Shown: positions 1-5,670 of the stretch, in pieces
Layout: every line of letters starts with the position of its first letter
How positions within the stretch are numbered: the first letter of the stretch is position 1
Assembly: GCA_021790715.1 (NCBI GenBank)
Contig: JAJYGK010000175.1
Span: 1 to 5,950 of the forward strand
Length of the DNA stretch: 5,950 nucleotides
Direction: 5' to 3'
DNA from: Chloroflexota bacterium
GTDB lineage: Bacteria; Chloroflexota; Limnocylindria; Limnocylindrales; CSP1-4
Notes under the pieces: model-generated
What the model was told of the DNA's origin: nothing
Databases searched by the model: none
What the model saw: only the letters and a program-made list of their open reading frames with translations
Program-made: the position numbers and the translations under genes

Positions 1-46
1 CATCGGGCTGGTGCCCCGCGCGGGGGTCGACCCTGGGGTCGGTCAT
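1..46 (-). CDS. 5' end of an unidentified minus-strand gene, cut by the window edge
   Basis: An ATG at 46-44 on the minus strand opens a frame that reads MTDPRVDPRAGHQPD and continues past base 1. The reason to believe it is the upstream signal: GAGGAG (complement of 53-58), seven bases before the ATG, which is the best Shine-Dalgarno match in this part of the window. It has the same orientation as the hydrolase gene ending at 141. The 94-base gap between them could belong to one transcript, although the gap is filled by a 33-base tandem repeat. Fifteen residues are too few to recognise a family. The start contains a perfect 12-base palindrome (14-25) that is simply part of the codons. The alternative is that this is a chance open frame in GC-rich DNA. 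Confidence 0.5.
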   Translation of the reverse strand, partial: MTDPRVDPRAGHQPD

Positions 47-74
47 GAACGGCTCCTCGCGGCGCGCGATCGCG

Positions 75-173
75 CTTCTCGGCGGCGGTACCCGGCGTGC
101 CGCCGCGCTCCTCGGCGGGGCTCCCTTGCGGGCCGCCGCGCTACTCGGCGGCGCCTCCCGGCTGGGGCGCGTG
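75..173. repeat. 33-base tandem repeat, three degenerate copies, across the end of the hydrolase gene
   Basis: Copies lie at 141-173, 108-140 and 75-107. Each contains the core cgcgct(a/c/t)ctcggcgg (starts at 137, 104 and 71, exactly 33 apart). By hand count, the middle and left copies agree at about 26 of 33 bases, and the rightmost and left copies at about 22. The rightmost copy is the last 11 codons of the minus-strand hydrolase, including its stop. Read in that frame, the units are HAPQPGGAAE-stop, RGGPQGSPAEE and RGGTPGTAAEK. The repeat is therefore an 11-residue coding-type unit in which the stop (TAG) occupies the position of a Glu codon (GAG) or Lys codon (AAG) in the other copies. 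It is too short and degenerate to be a CRISPR array. Confidence 0.8.
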
Positions 174-872
174 CACGGCGACGTCGCCGAGGCCGCGCTT
201 CGCGAGCTCGGCACGCAGCTGATCCGGGGTGCCGGCCAGGATCGGGAACGTGCCGTAGTGGATCGGCATGACGTCCTTCACGCCAAGCAGCTCGACGGCG
301 TGCGCGGCGCCGCGCGGGTCCATCGTGTAGTGGCCGCCGATCGGCAGCATGGCGAGGTCGGGGTGCCACAGCTCGCCGATCAGGCGCATGTCGCCGAAGA
401 CGTCCGTGTCGCCGGCGTGGTAGATGCGGTAGCCGTTCTCGAGCTCGATCACGAAGGCGGCCGGGTCGCCCAGGTACATGGGCGCCTCCAGCTGCGCGTT
501 CCAGTCACCGGCCGAATGGACCGCGCTGACCATCGTGATCCTGAGGCCCGCGGCCTCGACCGTGCCGCCCTTGTTCATGCCGATCACGGCGTCCTGCCCG
601 CCGGGCAGCCGTCGGGCGAGCCACAGGCTCATCTCGTGGATGCACGGCCACGCGGGACGGGTGCGGCTCGCGATCGCGACGGCATCCCCCATGTGGTCGC
701 TGTGGCCGTGCGTGACCAGCATCACGTCGCAACGGTCGATCGAGCCGGCGTCGCGCGGCGATCTGGGGTTGCCGAACCAGGGGTCGACCAGGACCCGCTT
801 GCCGCCGGGCGTCTCCAGCTCCACGCACGCGTGCCCGTACCACCGGATCGTCGTCTCGCGATCGAGCGCCAT
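141..872 (-). CDS. UPF0173 / UlaG-like metal-dependent hydrolase (metallo-beta-lactamase fold)
   Basis: A cytoplasmic 243-residue protein of the metallo-beta-lactamase superfamily, closest to the UlaG-like UPF0173 group of putative metal-dependent hydrolases. Visible family features, in order: an N-terminal strand with WYGHACVEL (His14); the metal-binding signature THGHSDH (residues 54-60; His55, His57, Asp59, His60); a third metal-site histidine at His119 (SAVHS); the bridging aspartate in YHAGDTDVF (Asp155); and the C-terminal metal histidine in PIHYGTF (His205). All expected ligands are present, so the enzyme should be active. The family's substrates are mostly unknown; UlaG itself is an ascorbate-6-phosphate lactonase, which cannot be assumed here. 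I chose the ATG at 872 because it is preceded by a GGGGGTGG ribosome binding site and begins at the conserved first strand. The frame stays open upstream to 1019, but that extension is low-complexity. The C-terminus runs into the 33-base repeat. There is no signal peptide. Length is normal for the family. Confidence 0.9.
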   Translation of the reverse strand: MALDRETTIRWYGHACVELETPGGKRVLVDPWFGNPRSPRDAGSIDRCDVMLVTHGHSDHMGDAVAIASRTRPAWPCIHEMSLWLARRLPGGQDAVIGMNKGGTVEAAGLRITMVSAVHSAGDWNAQLEAPMYLGDPAAFVIELENGYRIYHAGDTDVFGDMRLIGELWHPDLAMLPIGGHYTMDPRGAAHAVELLGVKDVMPIHYGTFPILAGTPDQLRAELAKRGLGDVAVHAPQPGGAAE

Positions 873-1087
873 TCGCGCCACCCCCGATGCTCCGACCTGT
901 CCGGACCGCATTTCCGACCGGCCCGTCTCCATCGTACCGGCTCCGCGACTACACTCGGTCCACGACGCGGTTCGGGGTGCCGGTGCCCGCCGGTTCGCGC
1001 CCGCGCGCAGCGGCGGCACCCTGCGGGCGGCGCCGTCCGCCGGCGGAACCGCCGGCCGGAGCCTCGACGGGACGGGGAGGCGACGGA
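873..1087. promoter_or_regulatory. Divergent intergenic region with candidate promoters in both directions
   Basis: These 215 bases separate the minus-strand hydrolase from the plus-strand moaDE operon. Two -10-like hexamers lie back to back. TACACT (950-955, plus strand) would start the moaDE transcript near 962, with a leader of about 126 bases. TACGAT (complement of 931-936) would start the hydrolase transcript near 924, with a leader of about 52 bases. Neither has a good -35, so both are tentative. The moaDE leader is rich in inverted repeats: a longer bulged stem pairs 982-991 with 1012-1020, and there is a tight hairpin at 1039-1056. A GGGAGG ribosome binding site follows at 1075-1080. 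I do not recognise a known riboswitch here. Confidence 0.35.
1039..1056 (+). other. Strong hairpin in the moaDE leader
   Basis: A perfect inverted repeat: GCCGGCGG (1039-1046), two bases AA, then CCGCCGGC (1049-1056). In RNA this would fold as a 7-base-pair stem with a GAAC loop. It ends 18 bases before the GGGAGG ribosome binding site of moaDE. It could modulate expression, or be chance in GC-rich DNA. There is no T-run after it, so it is not a typical intrinsic terminator. Confidence 0.4.
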
Positions 1088-1864
1088 ATGAAGGTCAGTG
1101 TCCGCCTGTTCGCCAGGCAGCGGGAGCTTGCCGGGGCCGCCCGGATCGAGGTCGACCTGCCCGAGGGCGCGACGATCGAGGACGCCTGGGCCGCCACGGT
1201 GAGCCGCGTGCCCGAGCTCGCGGCCGGGCGCCCGTACCTCCGGTTCGCGCGCAACGCCGCGTACGCGGATCCCGCCACGTCGCTCGCCGACGGGGACGAG
1301 GTCGCCTGCATCTCCCCGGTCGCCGGCGGCTCCGGCGAGAGCCCCGGCTCGTCGCGGGGTCGCGTGCGGCACCTCGAGATCACCGCGGCGCCGATCGACG
1401 GGGCGATGCTGGCGCGCCTGCACGGCGCGGTCGCCACCGACGCGGACGGCGCCGTGGTCACGTTCGAGGGCCGGACCCGCGAGACGCCGGGCACGCCCGC
1501 CCCCGGCGAGGAGGCGGAGGCGGCGCGGCACGCCGGCAAGCGCGTGCTGGCGCTGCAGTACGAGGCGTACGAGGAGATGGCCCTGGCCGTCCTCGGCACG
1601 ATCTGCGCCGAGATCGAGGAGCGGTTCGGGGTCCGCCGCGTCGCGATCGTGCACCGCATCGGCCGCGTGCCGCTCGGGGAGGCCAGTGTCGCGGTCGCGG
1701 TGGCGTCGCCGCACCGAGGGGCGGCGTTCGACGCGTGCCGGTACGCGATCGACGAGCTGAAGGGCCGCGCGCCGATCTGGAAGGCCGAGCAGTTCGCGGA
1801 CGGCTCGGTGTGGATCGGAGAAGTGGCGCGGGAGGCTCCGGGGGACGCTTCGCGGCACGTATGA
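1088..1864 (+). CDS. MoaD-MoaE fusion: single-chain molybdopterin synthase
   Basis: A cytoplasmic 258-residue fusion of the two molybdopterin synthase subunits, which convert cyclic pyranopterin monophosphate to molybdopterin by adding two sulfurs. Residues 1-81 are a MoaD ubiquitin-like domain (MKVSVRLFARQRELAG at the start), ending in the Gly-Gly (80-81) that is normally the free C-terminus carrying thiocarboxylate. A short Ser/Gly-rich linker follows. Residues about 95-248 are MoaE: GAVVTFEGRTR (121-131), LQYEAYEEMA (156-165), VHRIGRVPLGEASV (188-201), and IDELKGRAPIWKAE (221-234), whose Lys225 and Lys232 match the catalytic lysines of E. coli MoaE (119 and 126, from memory). The loop at about 132-151 is longer than in standalone MoaE. 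Such fusions are known (mycobacterial MoaX). The Gly-Gly must be freed by cleavage or act in place. The ATG is preceded by GGGAGG at seven bases. The stop is seven bases before the next start. Confidence 0.93.
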   Translation: MKVSVRLFARQRELAGAARIEVDLPEGATIEDAWAATVSRVPELAAGRPYLRFARNAAYADPATSLADGDEVACISPVAGGSGESPGSSRGRVRHLEITAAPIDGAMLARLHGAVATDADGAVVTFEGRTRETPGTPAPGEEAEAARHAGKRVLALQYEAYEEMALAVLGTICAEIEERFGVRRVAIVHRIGRVPLGEASVAVAVASPHRGAAFDACRYAIDELKGRAPIWKAEQFADGSVWIGEVAREAPGDASRHV

Positions 1865-1871
1865 TCCGGGC

Positions 1872-3434
1872 GTGATGCCGTCGAGCCACGGCCCGGTCGC
1901 CGCCGGCGACGAGACGTTCGCCGGACTCGTTGATGCCGTGCGCGACCTTGCCGATGCGCTCGGCGGGCGGTTCGCGGCCGCCGTTCGGGACCGGACGTCG
2001 CCGGCCGCCCAGCGCGCGATCCTGCGTGCGATCGGCGTCTCCGGCCTCGCGCCCGGCGGTCGGCCGCTCGCGCTCGAGCTCGTGCACCGCGTGGCAACGC
2101 AGGATCGGCGCCTGCCCGCCTCGGGGATCGCGCTCCCGCTGGCGGTGGCCGCGCACGAGTACGACCTGGAGCCGCAGCAGGCGGCGCTCGAGGTCGTGCA
2201 GGGGAACATCGACCTGGCGGCCGAGGCGAAGCTGCTGTCGGTCCGGTCCCGGAGCGCGCCGGCCCGCGCCCTGCTCGACGAATGGCTTGCCGGGGCCGAC
2301 GACCGCTTCGAGGCGAACCGGGTCGCGGGTGCCGAGCTCGCGGCCGTGCTCGGGGAGCCGCGGGTGCCGTGGGTCGGCGCCGAGGAGCGCGTGTTCGACG
2401 CCCGGGACGCCGTCGCGCACGCGGGCACGCTGGTCGCCTCGGGAGCCGACCTCATCCGCGTCCGCGTGCCGAGGGACGGGGAGCTGCGGGACGACCTGGG
2501 GACCGTGGCACCGGAGGACGAGTGGCCGGTGGGTCCCGCGGCGCCGCCGCCCGCCGGCAGTGAGCGCGGGCTGACGATGCTGAGGACGGCCCTCGACGAG
2601 GCCGGGGCGGCCGCCGGCCGCTTCCCGCGCCTGGCCGTGCGCCGCGTCGGCCTCGCGGCCCCGGAGCTCGGCGTCGTGGTGGGGTTCGAACGGGTCGACG
2701 TCGCGTTCGTCGATCCGCTCGAGGCCATCGAGCAGTTCGACGTGGATCCGGCCCGCGCGCTGGTCGACCACGCGCTGGCCGATGCGCTGCTCGCCCGCAC
2801 CGGCGCACGACTCGCGCTCGGCCCGGGTTCGGCGGACGGGTCCGCCGACGAGGCCGGCTCGAGCGGTCGCGCGCTTGCCCTGCAGGCCCTGGGGCGTGCC
2901 TTCGCCGTGCGCGTCGGGTTCCCGGCCGCGCGGCTCGACCTCGCGGCCTGCCCGCCGTTCGCCGTGGATCGTGGCCGGCCGCTCCGGGCGCTGGTCGAGG
3001 TCTGGCTCCGTGCCGTGCTCTTTCCCGGTCATCGGCTCGTCGTGGAGAGCGACGTCGGCGAGGTTGCCGGGCTCGGCCTGACCGGGCTGGTATCGGCGTG
3101 GGTCGCCGGCGGCGCGGTCCTCGGGACGGTCTTCGTTCGGGACGAGGCCGGCAGGCTGGCCCGGGCGCCGGAGGCGCTCGCGTCGGCGGTCGGGGCGGCG
3201 CGCGCGCTCGCGACGGCCAGGCCGGTCGGGGAGTTGCGCGGAGAGGCGCTCGAACTCGCGTGCGCCACGCTCACCCGCGCCCGGCAGACGCTGCAGGACG
3301 TGGAACGCGGGGGGTTGGCGGCCGTCGGCCGGGCGAATGGGCTCGGCTCGGAGGGGCTCGAGCGATCGGCGGACGATCCCGGGATGGCGTGGGCCTGGGG
3401 ATCGACCTCCGACGGACCGGGATCGGCGCGGTGA
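1872..3434 (+). CDS. Divergent homologue of lysine 5,6-aminomutase alpha subunit (TIM-barrel, KamD-like)
   Basis: 520 residues, about the length of clostridial KamD (516). Aligned from memory to KamD it matches end to end. Residues 43-117 match the N-terminal helical part (AAQRAILRAIGVSGL; YDLEPQQAALEVVQGNIDLAAE). Residues 174-199 match the first barrel strand (ARDAVAHAGTLVASGADLIRV). Residues 233-316 match the central barrel without gaps (GLTMLRTALDEAG, VGLAAPEL, GFERVDVAFVDPLEAI, ALVDHALAD). Residues 462-507 match the helical tail (TLTRARQTLQDVERGGLAAV). KamD pairs with KamE, which binds B12 and PLP, to move the terminal amino group of lysine. Here the recalled contact residues Arg184, Ser189, Ser238, Tyr263 and Arg268 align with Val199, Glu204, Val259, Glu284 and Phe289, so normal catalysis is doubtful. 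No KamE is visible. The start is the first of tandem GTG-ATG codons (1872 or 1875). The ribosome binding site is poor, and coupling to moaDE seven bases upstream is likely. The family call is good; the function is unknown. Confidence 0.72.
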   Translation: MMPSSHGPVAAGDETFAGLVDAVRDLADALGGRFAAAVRDRTSPAAQRAILRAIGVSGLAPGGRPLALELVHRVATQDRRLPASGIALPLAVAAHEYDLEPQQAALEVVQGNIDLAAEAKLLSVRSRSAPARALLDEWLAGADDRFEANRVAGAELAAVLGEPRVPWVGAEERVFDARDAVAHAGTLVASGADLIRVRVPRDGELRDDLGTVAPEDEWPVGPAAPPPAGSERGLTMLRTALDEAGAAAGRFPRLAVRRVGLAAPELGVVVGFERVDVAFVDPLEAIEQFDVDPARALVDHALADALLARTGARLALGPGSADGSADEAGSSGRALALQALGRAFAVRVGFPAARLDLAACPPFAVDRGRPLRALVEVWLRAVLFPGHRLVVESDVGEVAGLGLTGLVSAWVAGGAVLGTVFVRDEAGRLARAPEALASAVGAARALATARPVGELRGEALELACATLTRARQTLQDVERGGLAAVGRANGLGSEGLERSADDPGMAWAWGSTSDGPGSAR

Positions 3435-3437
3435 TCG

Positions 3438-3517
3438 TCGATCGCCGGACGGCTCGGTCGATCACAGAGCGGATCGCTCGATCGCCGGACGGCTCGCTCG
3501 ATCACAGGGCGGATCGT
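3438..3517. repeat. 40-base direct repeat, two copies, between the aminomutase homologue and the membrane protein gene
   Basis: Copies at 3438-3477 and 3478-3517 are directly adjacent and agree at 37 of 40 bases (hand alignment). Each copy contains TCGATCGCCGGACGGCTCG and the half-site CGATCACAG. The first copy's CGATCAC (3459-3465) is an exact inverted match to GTGATCG (3431-3437), which includes the stop codon of the upstream gene. The second copy's ATCAC (3501-3505) is matched by GTGAT at 3527-3531, just before the downstream -10 element. The repeat therefore fills the region upstream of the membrane-protein promoter and could be a duplicated operator, a duplicated terminator stem, or a neutral slippage product. 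Confidence 0.85.
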
Positions 3518-3528
3518 GGGCCGCGCGG

Positions 3529-3543
3529 TGATAGCCTGAGACC
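3529..3543 (+). promoter_or_regulatory. Candidate extended -10 promoter for a leaderless membrane-protein transcript
   Basis: TAGCCT (3532-3537) fits the TANNNT form of -10 elements, and TG at 3529-3530 supplies an extended -10. Only six bases separate it from the GTG at 3544, so transcription would begin at or next to the start codon. That fits the lack of any ribosome binding site there. No convincing -35 is present. Evidence is by inspection only. Confidence 0.4.
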
Positions 3544-4176
3544 GTGAGCGAGACGGACAGGCCGGACACGTCGTCGACCGGCGGCGGAGGCGCACGCCGG
3601 ATCGAGAGTCCGGACGCCTGGATGCGCGCCGGCGGTCCGGGCGGCCGGACGTGGGTGGTCGGCAGCTGGGGCAGCTGGCCGGAACCCGTCGGGACACGGC
3701 GTCGTTCGTTCCCGTGGGCCGGCGCGATCCTCGTGCTGCTCGGCGCGGCGCTGCTGGTACACCAGCTCGTTCCGGCTCTCGACGGGTGGGCGCTCGTGAC
3801 GCTCGGGCTCGGCACCGTGCTCGTCGGGGCGTGGGCGATCGGCCGGTCCGGGCTGGCGCTGTGGCCCGGGATGCTCCTGCTCGGCTACGGCGTGGCGCGC
3901 CTGCTGGTCGGACTGGGCGTGCTTGCCGGCCAGGGGTGGACGACGGTGGGCATCGGCGCGGGATTCGCCGCCGCCTGGCTGGCGACGCGGGTGCGGGGGC
4001 ACGCCGGGACGTGGCCGCTGCTGCTGGCCGGCCTGTTCGTGCTGGTCGGCGCGGCGCAACTGGCCGCGCAATTGCCGGAGCTGGTCGGCGTCGACGCGTA
4101 CGTCGGCCCGGCGATCGTCATCGCGCTCGGGGTGCTGCTGATCGTCGCCGGCCGGGGGCGGGCCGCGCGCCGGTAG
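3544..4176 (+). CDS. Six-span integral membrane protein, LiaI/LiaF-like repeat style, unknown function
   Basis: 210 residues. Residues 1-55 are a hydrophilic, probably cytoplasmic tail rich in Gly, Arg, Ser and Trp (GSWGSWPEP near 40-48). Six hydrophobic segments follow at about 57-76, 81-100, 104-128, 131-149, 156-176 and 186-203, ending in a positively charged GRGRAARR tail. Several spans share the look of W-P/G-(x)-hydrophobic-G-hydrophobic-(x)-R hairpin pairs (LALWPGMLLLGYGVARL, TWPLLLAGLFVLVGAAQL, VGPAIVIALGVLLIVAGRGR). That resembles the small DUF5668/LiaI-LiaF-type membrane domains often linked to envelope-stress signalling; this is a resemblance, not an identification. No catalytic motif is visible. 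The GTG start at 3544 lacks a Shine-Dalgarno sequence but sits right after a -10-like element, suggesting a leaderless message. The stop lies within an 18-base tandem duplication that supplies a second in-frame TAG. Confidence 0.75.
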   Translation: MSETDRPDTSSTGGGGARRIESPDAWMRAGGPGGRTWVVGSWGSWPEPVGTRRRSFPWAGAILVLLGAALLVHQLVPALDGWALVTLGLGTVLVGAWAIGRSGLALWPGMLLLGYGVARLLVGLGVLAGQGWTTVGIGAGFAAAWLATRVRGHAGTWPLLLAGLFVLVGAAQLAAQLPELVGVDAYVGPAIVIALGVLLIVAGRGRAARR

Positions 4177-4200
4177 GCGGCCATGCGCCGGTAGGCGGCC
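4167..4200. repeat. 18-base-period direct repeat across the stop codon of the membrane-protein gene
   Basis: Identical 16-base units GCGCCGGTAGGCGGCC lie at 4167-4182 and 4185-4200, separated by AT. The first unit contains the gene's TAG (4174-4176). Because the period is 18, the second copy places another TAG in the same frame at 4192-4194 (read-through would add only AAMRR). The duplication therefore doubles the stop. Confidence 0.85.
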
Positions 4201-4241
4201 GCGCGCCGCCGGTCCGCGCGCCGACCGCGCCGGGGATTGTT

Positions 4242-4291
4242 GCCGACGCCCTGCGACGGGGTCAGCCGACGCCCTGCGACGGGGTCAGCCG
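4242..4291. terminator. Perfect 23-base tandem repeat forming twin hairpins between convergent genes; candidate bidirectional terminator
   Basis: Two identical 23-base units (4242-4264 and 4265-4287) plus four further bases, with no mismatches. Each unit folds as GAC-g-CCC / tgcgac / GGGGTC, a six-pair stem with one bulged base. The second unit contains the TGA stop of the minus-strand aminotransferase (complement of 4285-4287). The position between two genes ending toward each other suits transcription termination from both sides. There is no T-run, so the termination role is inferred from position and folding; the repeat itself is certain. The 65 bases on the left (4177-4241) contain only the 18-base repeat and GC-rich sequence. 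Confidence 0.55.
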
Positions 4292-5670
4292 GCGGGCGTC
4301 GCCACCGCCCGATCCACGGCCTCCCGCATCGCGGCCGCGATCTCGCCGACCTGCTCGTCGGTCACGACGAAGGGCGGGCCGATCATGATGATGTCGCCGT
4401 CGACCCCGTTCGCGTTGCCGGTGCCCGAGTAGAAGATCACGCCCAGCTCGCGGCCCGCGGCCAGCGCGTGCTCCGTGACCTGTCGCGATCGGGGGAACGG
4501 CCGTTTCGTCTCGCGGTCGGCGACCAGCTCGATCGCGGCCATCAGGCCCGCCGATCGGACCTCGCCGACGTGCGGGTGATCGTCGAACGCCGCGTGCAGC
4601 TCCGACGCGAGGAGTTTCCCCTGGCGTGCCGCAGCGGCGACCAGGTCCTCGGCCCTGAGGATGCGGAGCACCTCGCGGGCGACCGCCGCGCCCACCACCG
4701 AGTGGGAGTACGTGAACCCGTGCACGAACGAGCCCTGCTCGCGGATCGCCTCGTACACCGGCCGATCGGCGGCCGCGAACCCGAACGGCCAGTACCCGCC
4801 CGTGGCCCCCTTGGCGGCGACGAGGATGTCCGGACGGACACCGAAGCCCTCCATGGCGAACCAGCGCCCGGTCCGCCCGAAACCCGTCATGACCTCGTCC
4901 GCGATCAGCAGCACCCCGTGCCGCCGGCAGACCTCCGCGATCGCCGGCCAGTAACCGGGGGGAGGGGAGACGGCGCCGAGCGTCGCGCCGACGATCGGTT
5001 CGGCAACGAACGCGCACACCTCGGTCGGACCCGCGGTCGCGATCACGCGATCGAGCTCGGCCGCGGCGTCCTCCGCGGTGCCCAGCGCGTGCGCGTCGGG
5101 CTCGTCTGCCCGATACGGGTAGGCGGCGCTCACGTGCCGGAAACGCCCGAGCCAGGCCTCGTAGGGCCGCCGGAGCGGCGCGCGACCGGACAGGTCGAGC
5201 GCGCCGAGCGTGTTGCCGTGGTAGCTGCCCCAGCGGCTGATGACGATCTGGCGTCCGGGTTCGCCGCGCGCGATGTGGTAGGCGCGTGCCATCTTGAGCG
5301 CGCTCTCGATCGCCTCCGACCCGCCGCTGACGGGGTAGATCGCCGGCTCGTCGAGTGGGAGGAGGGGCCCAAGCTCGGCGGCGTAGGCCTCGAGGGCCTC
5401 GCTCGTGAACGCCGATCCGTGCGCGAACGCGATGCGCGACGCCTGGTCGGCCATCGCGTGGGCCACCGACTCGCGGCCGTGGCCGACGTTGACGACGATC
5501 GCCCCGCCCGCGGCGTCCAGGTAGCGGCGGCCGTCGGCGTCCCAGATCTCCGCGCCGTGCCCGCGCACGGCGACCGGGATGGGACGTGTCAGGACCCGGC
5601 GGAAGACGCGCCCGGGGGCCGTGGCCTCCGGGACCTGGCGGCGTTCGGCGGCAACTTCGTCGGCGGTCAT
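4285..5670 (-). CDS. Class III PLP-dependent aminotransferase (omega-amino acid / diamine type, substrate unknown)
   Basis: 461 residues, full length for fold-type I class III aminotransferases (aspartate aminotransferase family by common annotation; relatives include BioA, GABA and omega-amino-acid transaminases). Key features in order: WDADGRRYLDAAGG (43-56) of the N-terminal domain; the phosphate-binding SGGSEAIESALKMAR (115-129); SYHG (149-152), whose Tyr/His lie near the cofactor ring; AEPIVGA (223-229; Glu224); LLIADEVMTGFGRTG (254-268), where Asp258 contacts the pyridine nitrogen; AAKGATGGYWP (285-295), whose Lys287 is the Schiff-base lysine; and HGFTYSHS (317-324), with the phosphate-binding Thr320. 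All catalytic residues are present, so it should be an active cytoplasmic homodimer. The substrate cannot be read from the sequence. The ATG at 5670 has no Shine-Dalgarno sequence but follows a -10-like TAGTAT by seven bases. It converges on the membrane-protein gene and does not share an operon with anything shown. Confidence 0.92.
   Translation of the reverse strand: MTADEVAAERRQVPEATAPGRVFRRVLTRPIPVAVRGHGAEIWDADGRRYLDAAGGAIVVNVGHGRESVAHAMADQASRIAFAHGSAFTSEALEAYAAELGPLLPLDEPAIYPVSGGSEAIESALKMARAYHIARGEPGRQIVISRWGSYHGNTLGALDLSGRAPLRRPYEAWLGRFRHVSAAYPYRADEPDAHALGTAEDAAAELDRVIATAGPTEVCAFVAEPIVGATLGAVSPPPGYWPAIAEVCRRHGVLLIADEVMTGFGRTGRWFAMEGFGVRPDILVAAKGATGGYWPFGFAAADRPVYEAIREQGSFVHGFTYSHSVVGAAVAREVLRILRAEDLVAAAARQGKLLASELHAAFDDHPHVGEVRSAGLMAAIELVADRETKRPFPRSRQVTEHALAAGRELGVIFYSGTGNANGVDGDIIMIGPPFVVTDEQVGEIAAAMREAVDRAVATPAG

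Noticed and set aside
982..1056. Moco-type riboswitch in the moaDE leader
   Set aside because: Stems are present, but I cannot match them to the Moco RNA consensus, and GC-rich DNA forms such stems readily.
887..1087. Upstream extension of the MoaD-MoaE reading frame
   Set aside because: The extra 67 residues are low-complexity and precede the conserved MoaD first strand. The ATG at 1088 has a GGGAGG site at proper spacing.
45..1091. Long plus-strand open frame of 348 codons antisense to the hydrolase
   Set aside because: It is the mirror of a gene with complete metal-binding motifs. Its protein is Arg/Val/Asp-rich with no recognisable domain, as expected opposite GC-rich coding DNA.
722..2800. 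692-codon minus-strand open frame across the moaDE and aminomutase-like genes
   Set aside because: The translation is low-complexity Ser/Arg/Ala/Pro. It crosses a promoter region and two clear plus-strand genes.
3438..3517. CRISPR-like appearance of the 40-base repeat
   Set aside because: There are only two copies with no spacers between them and no cas gene nearby; it is a simple tandem duplication.
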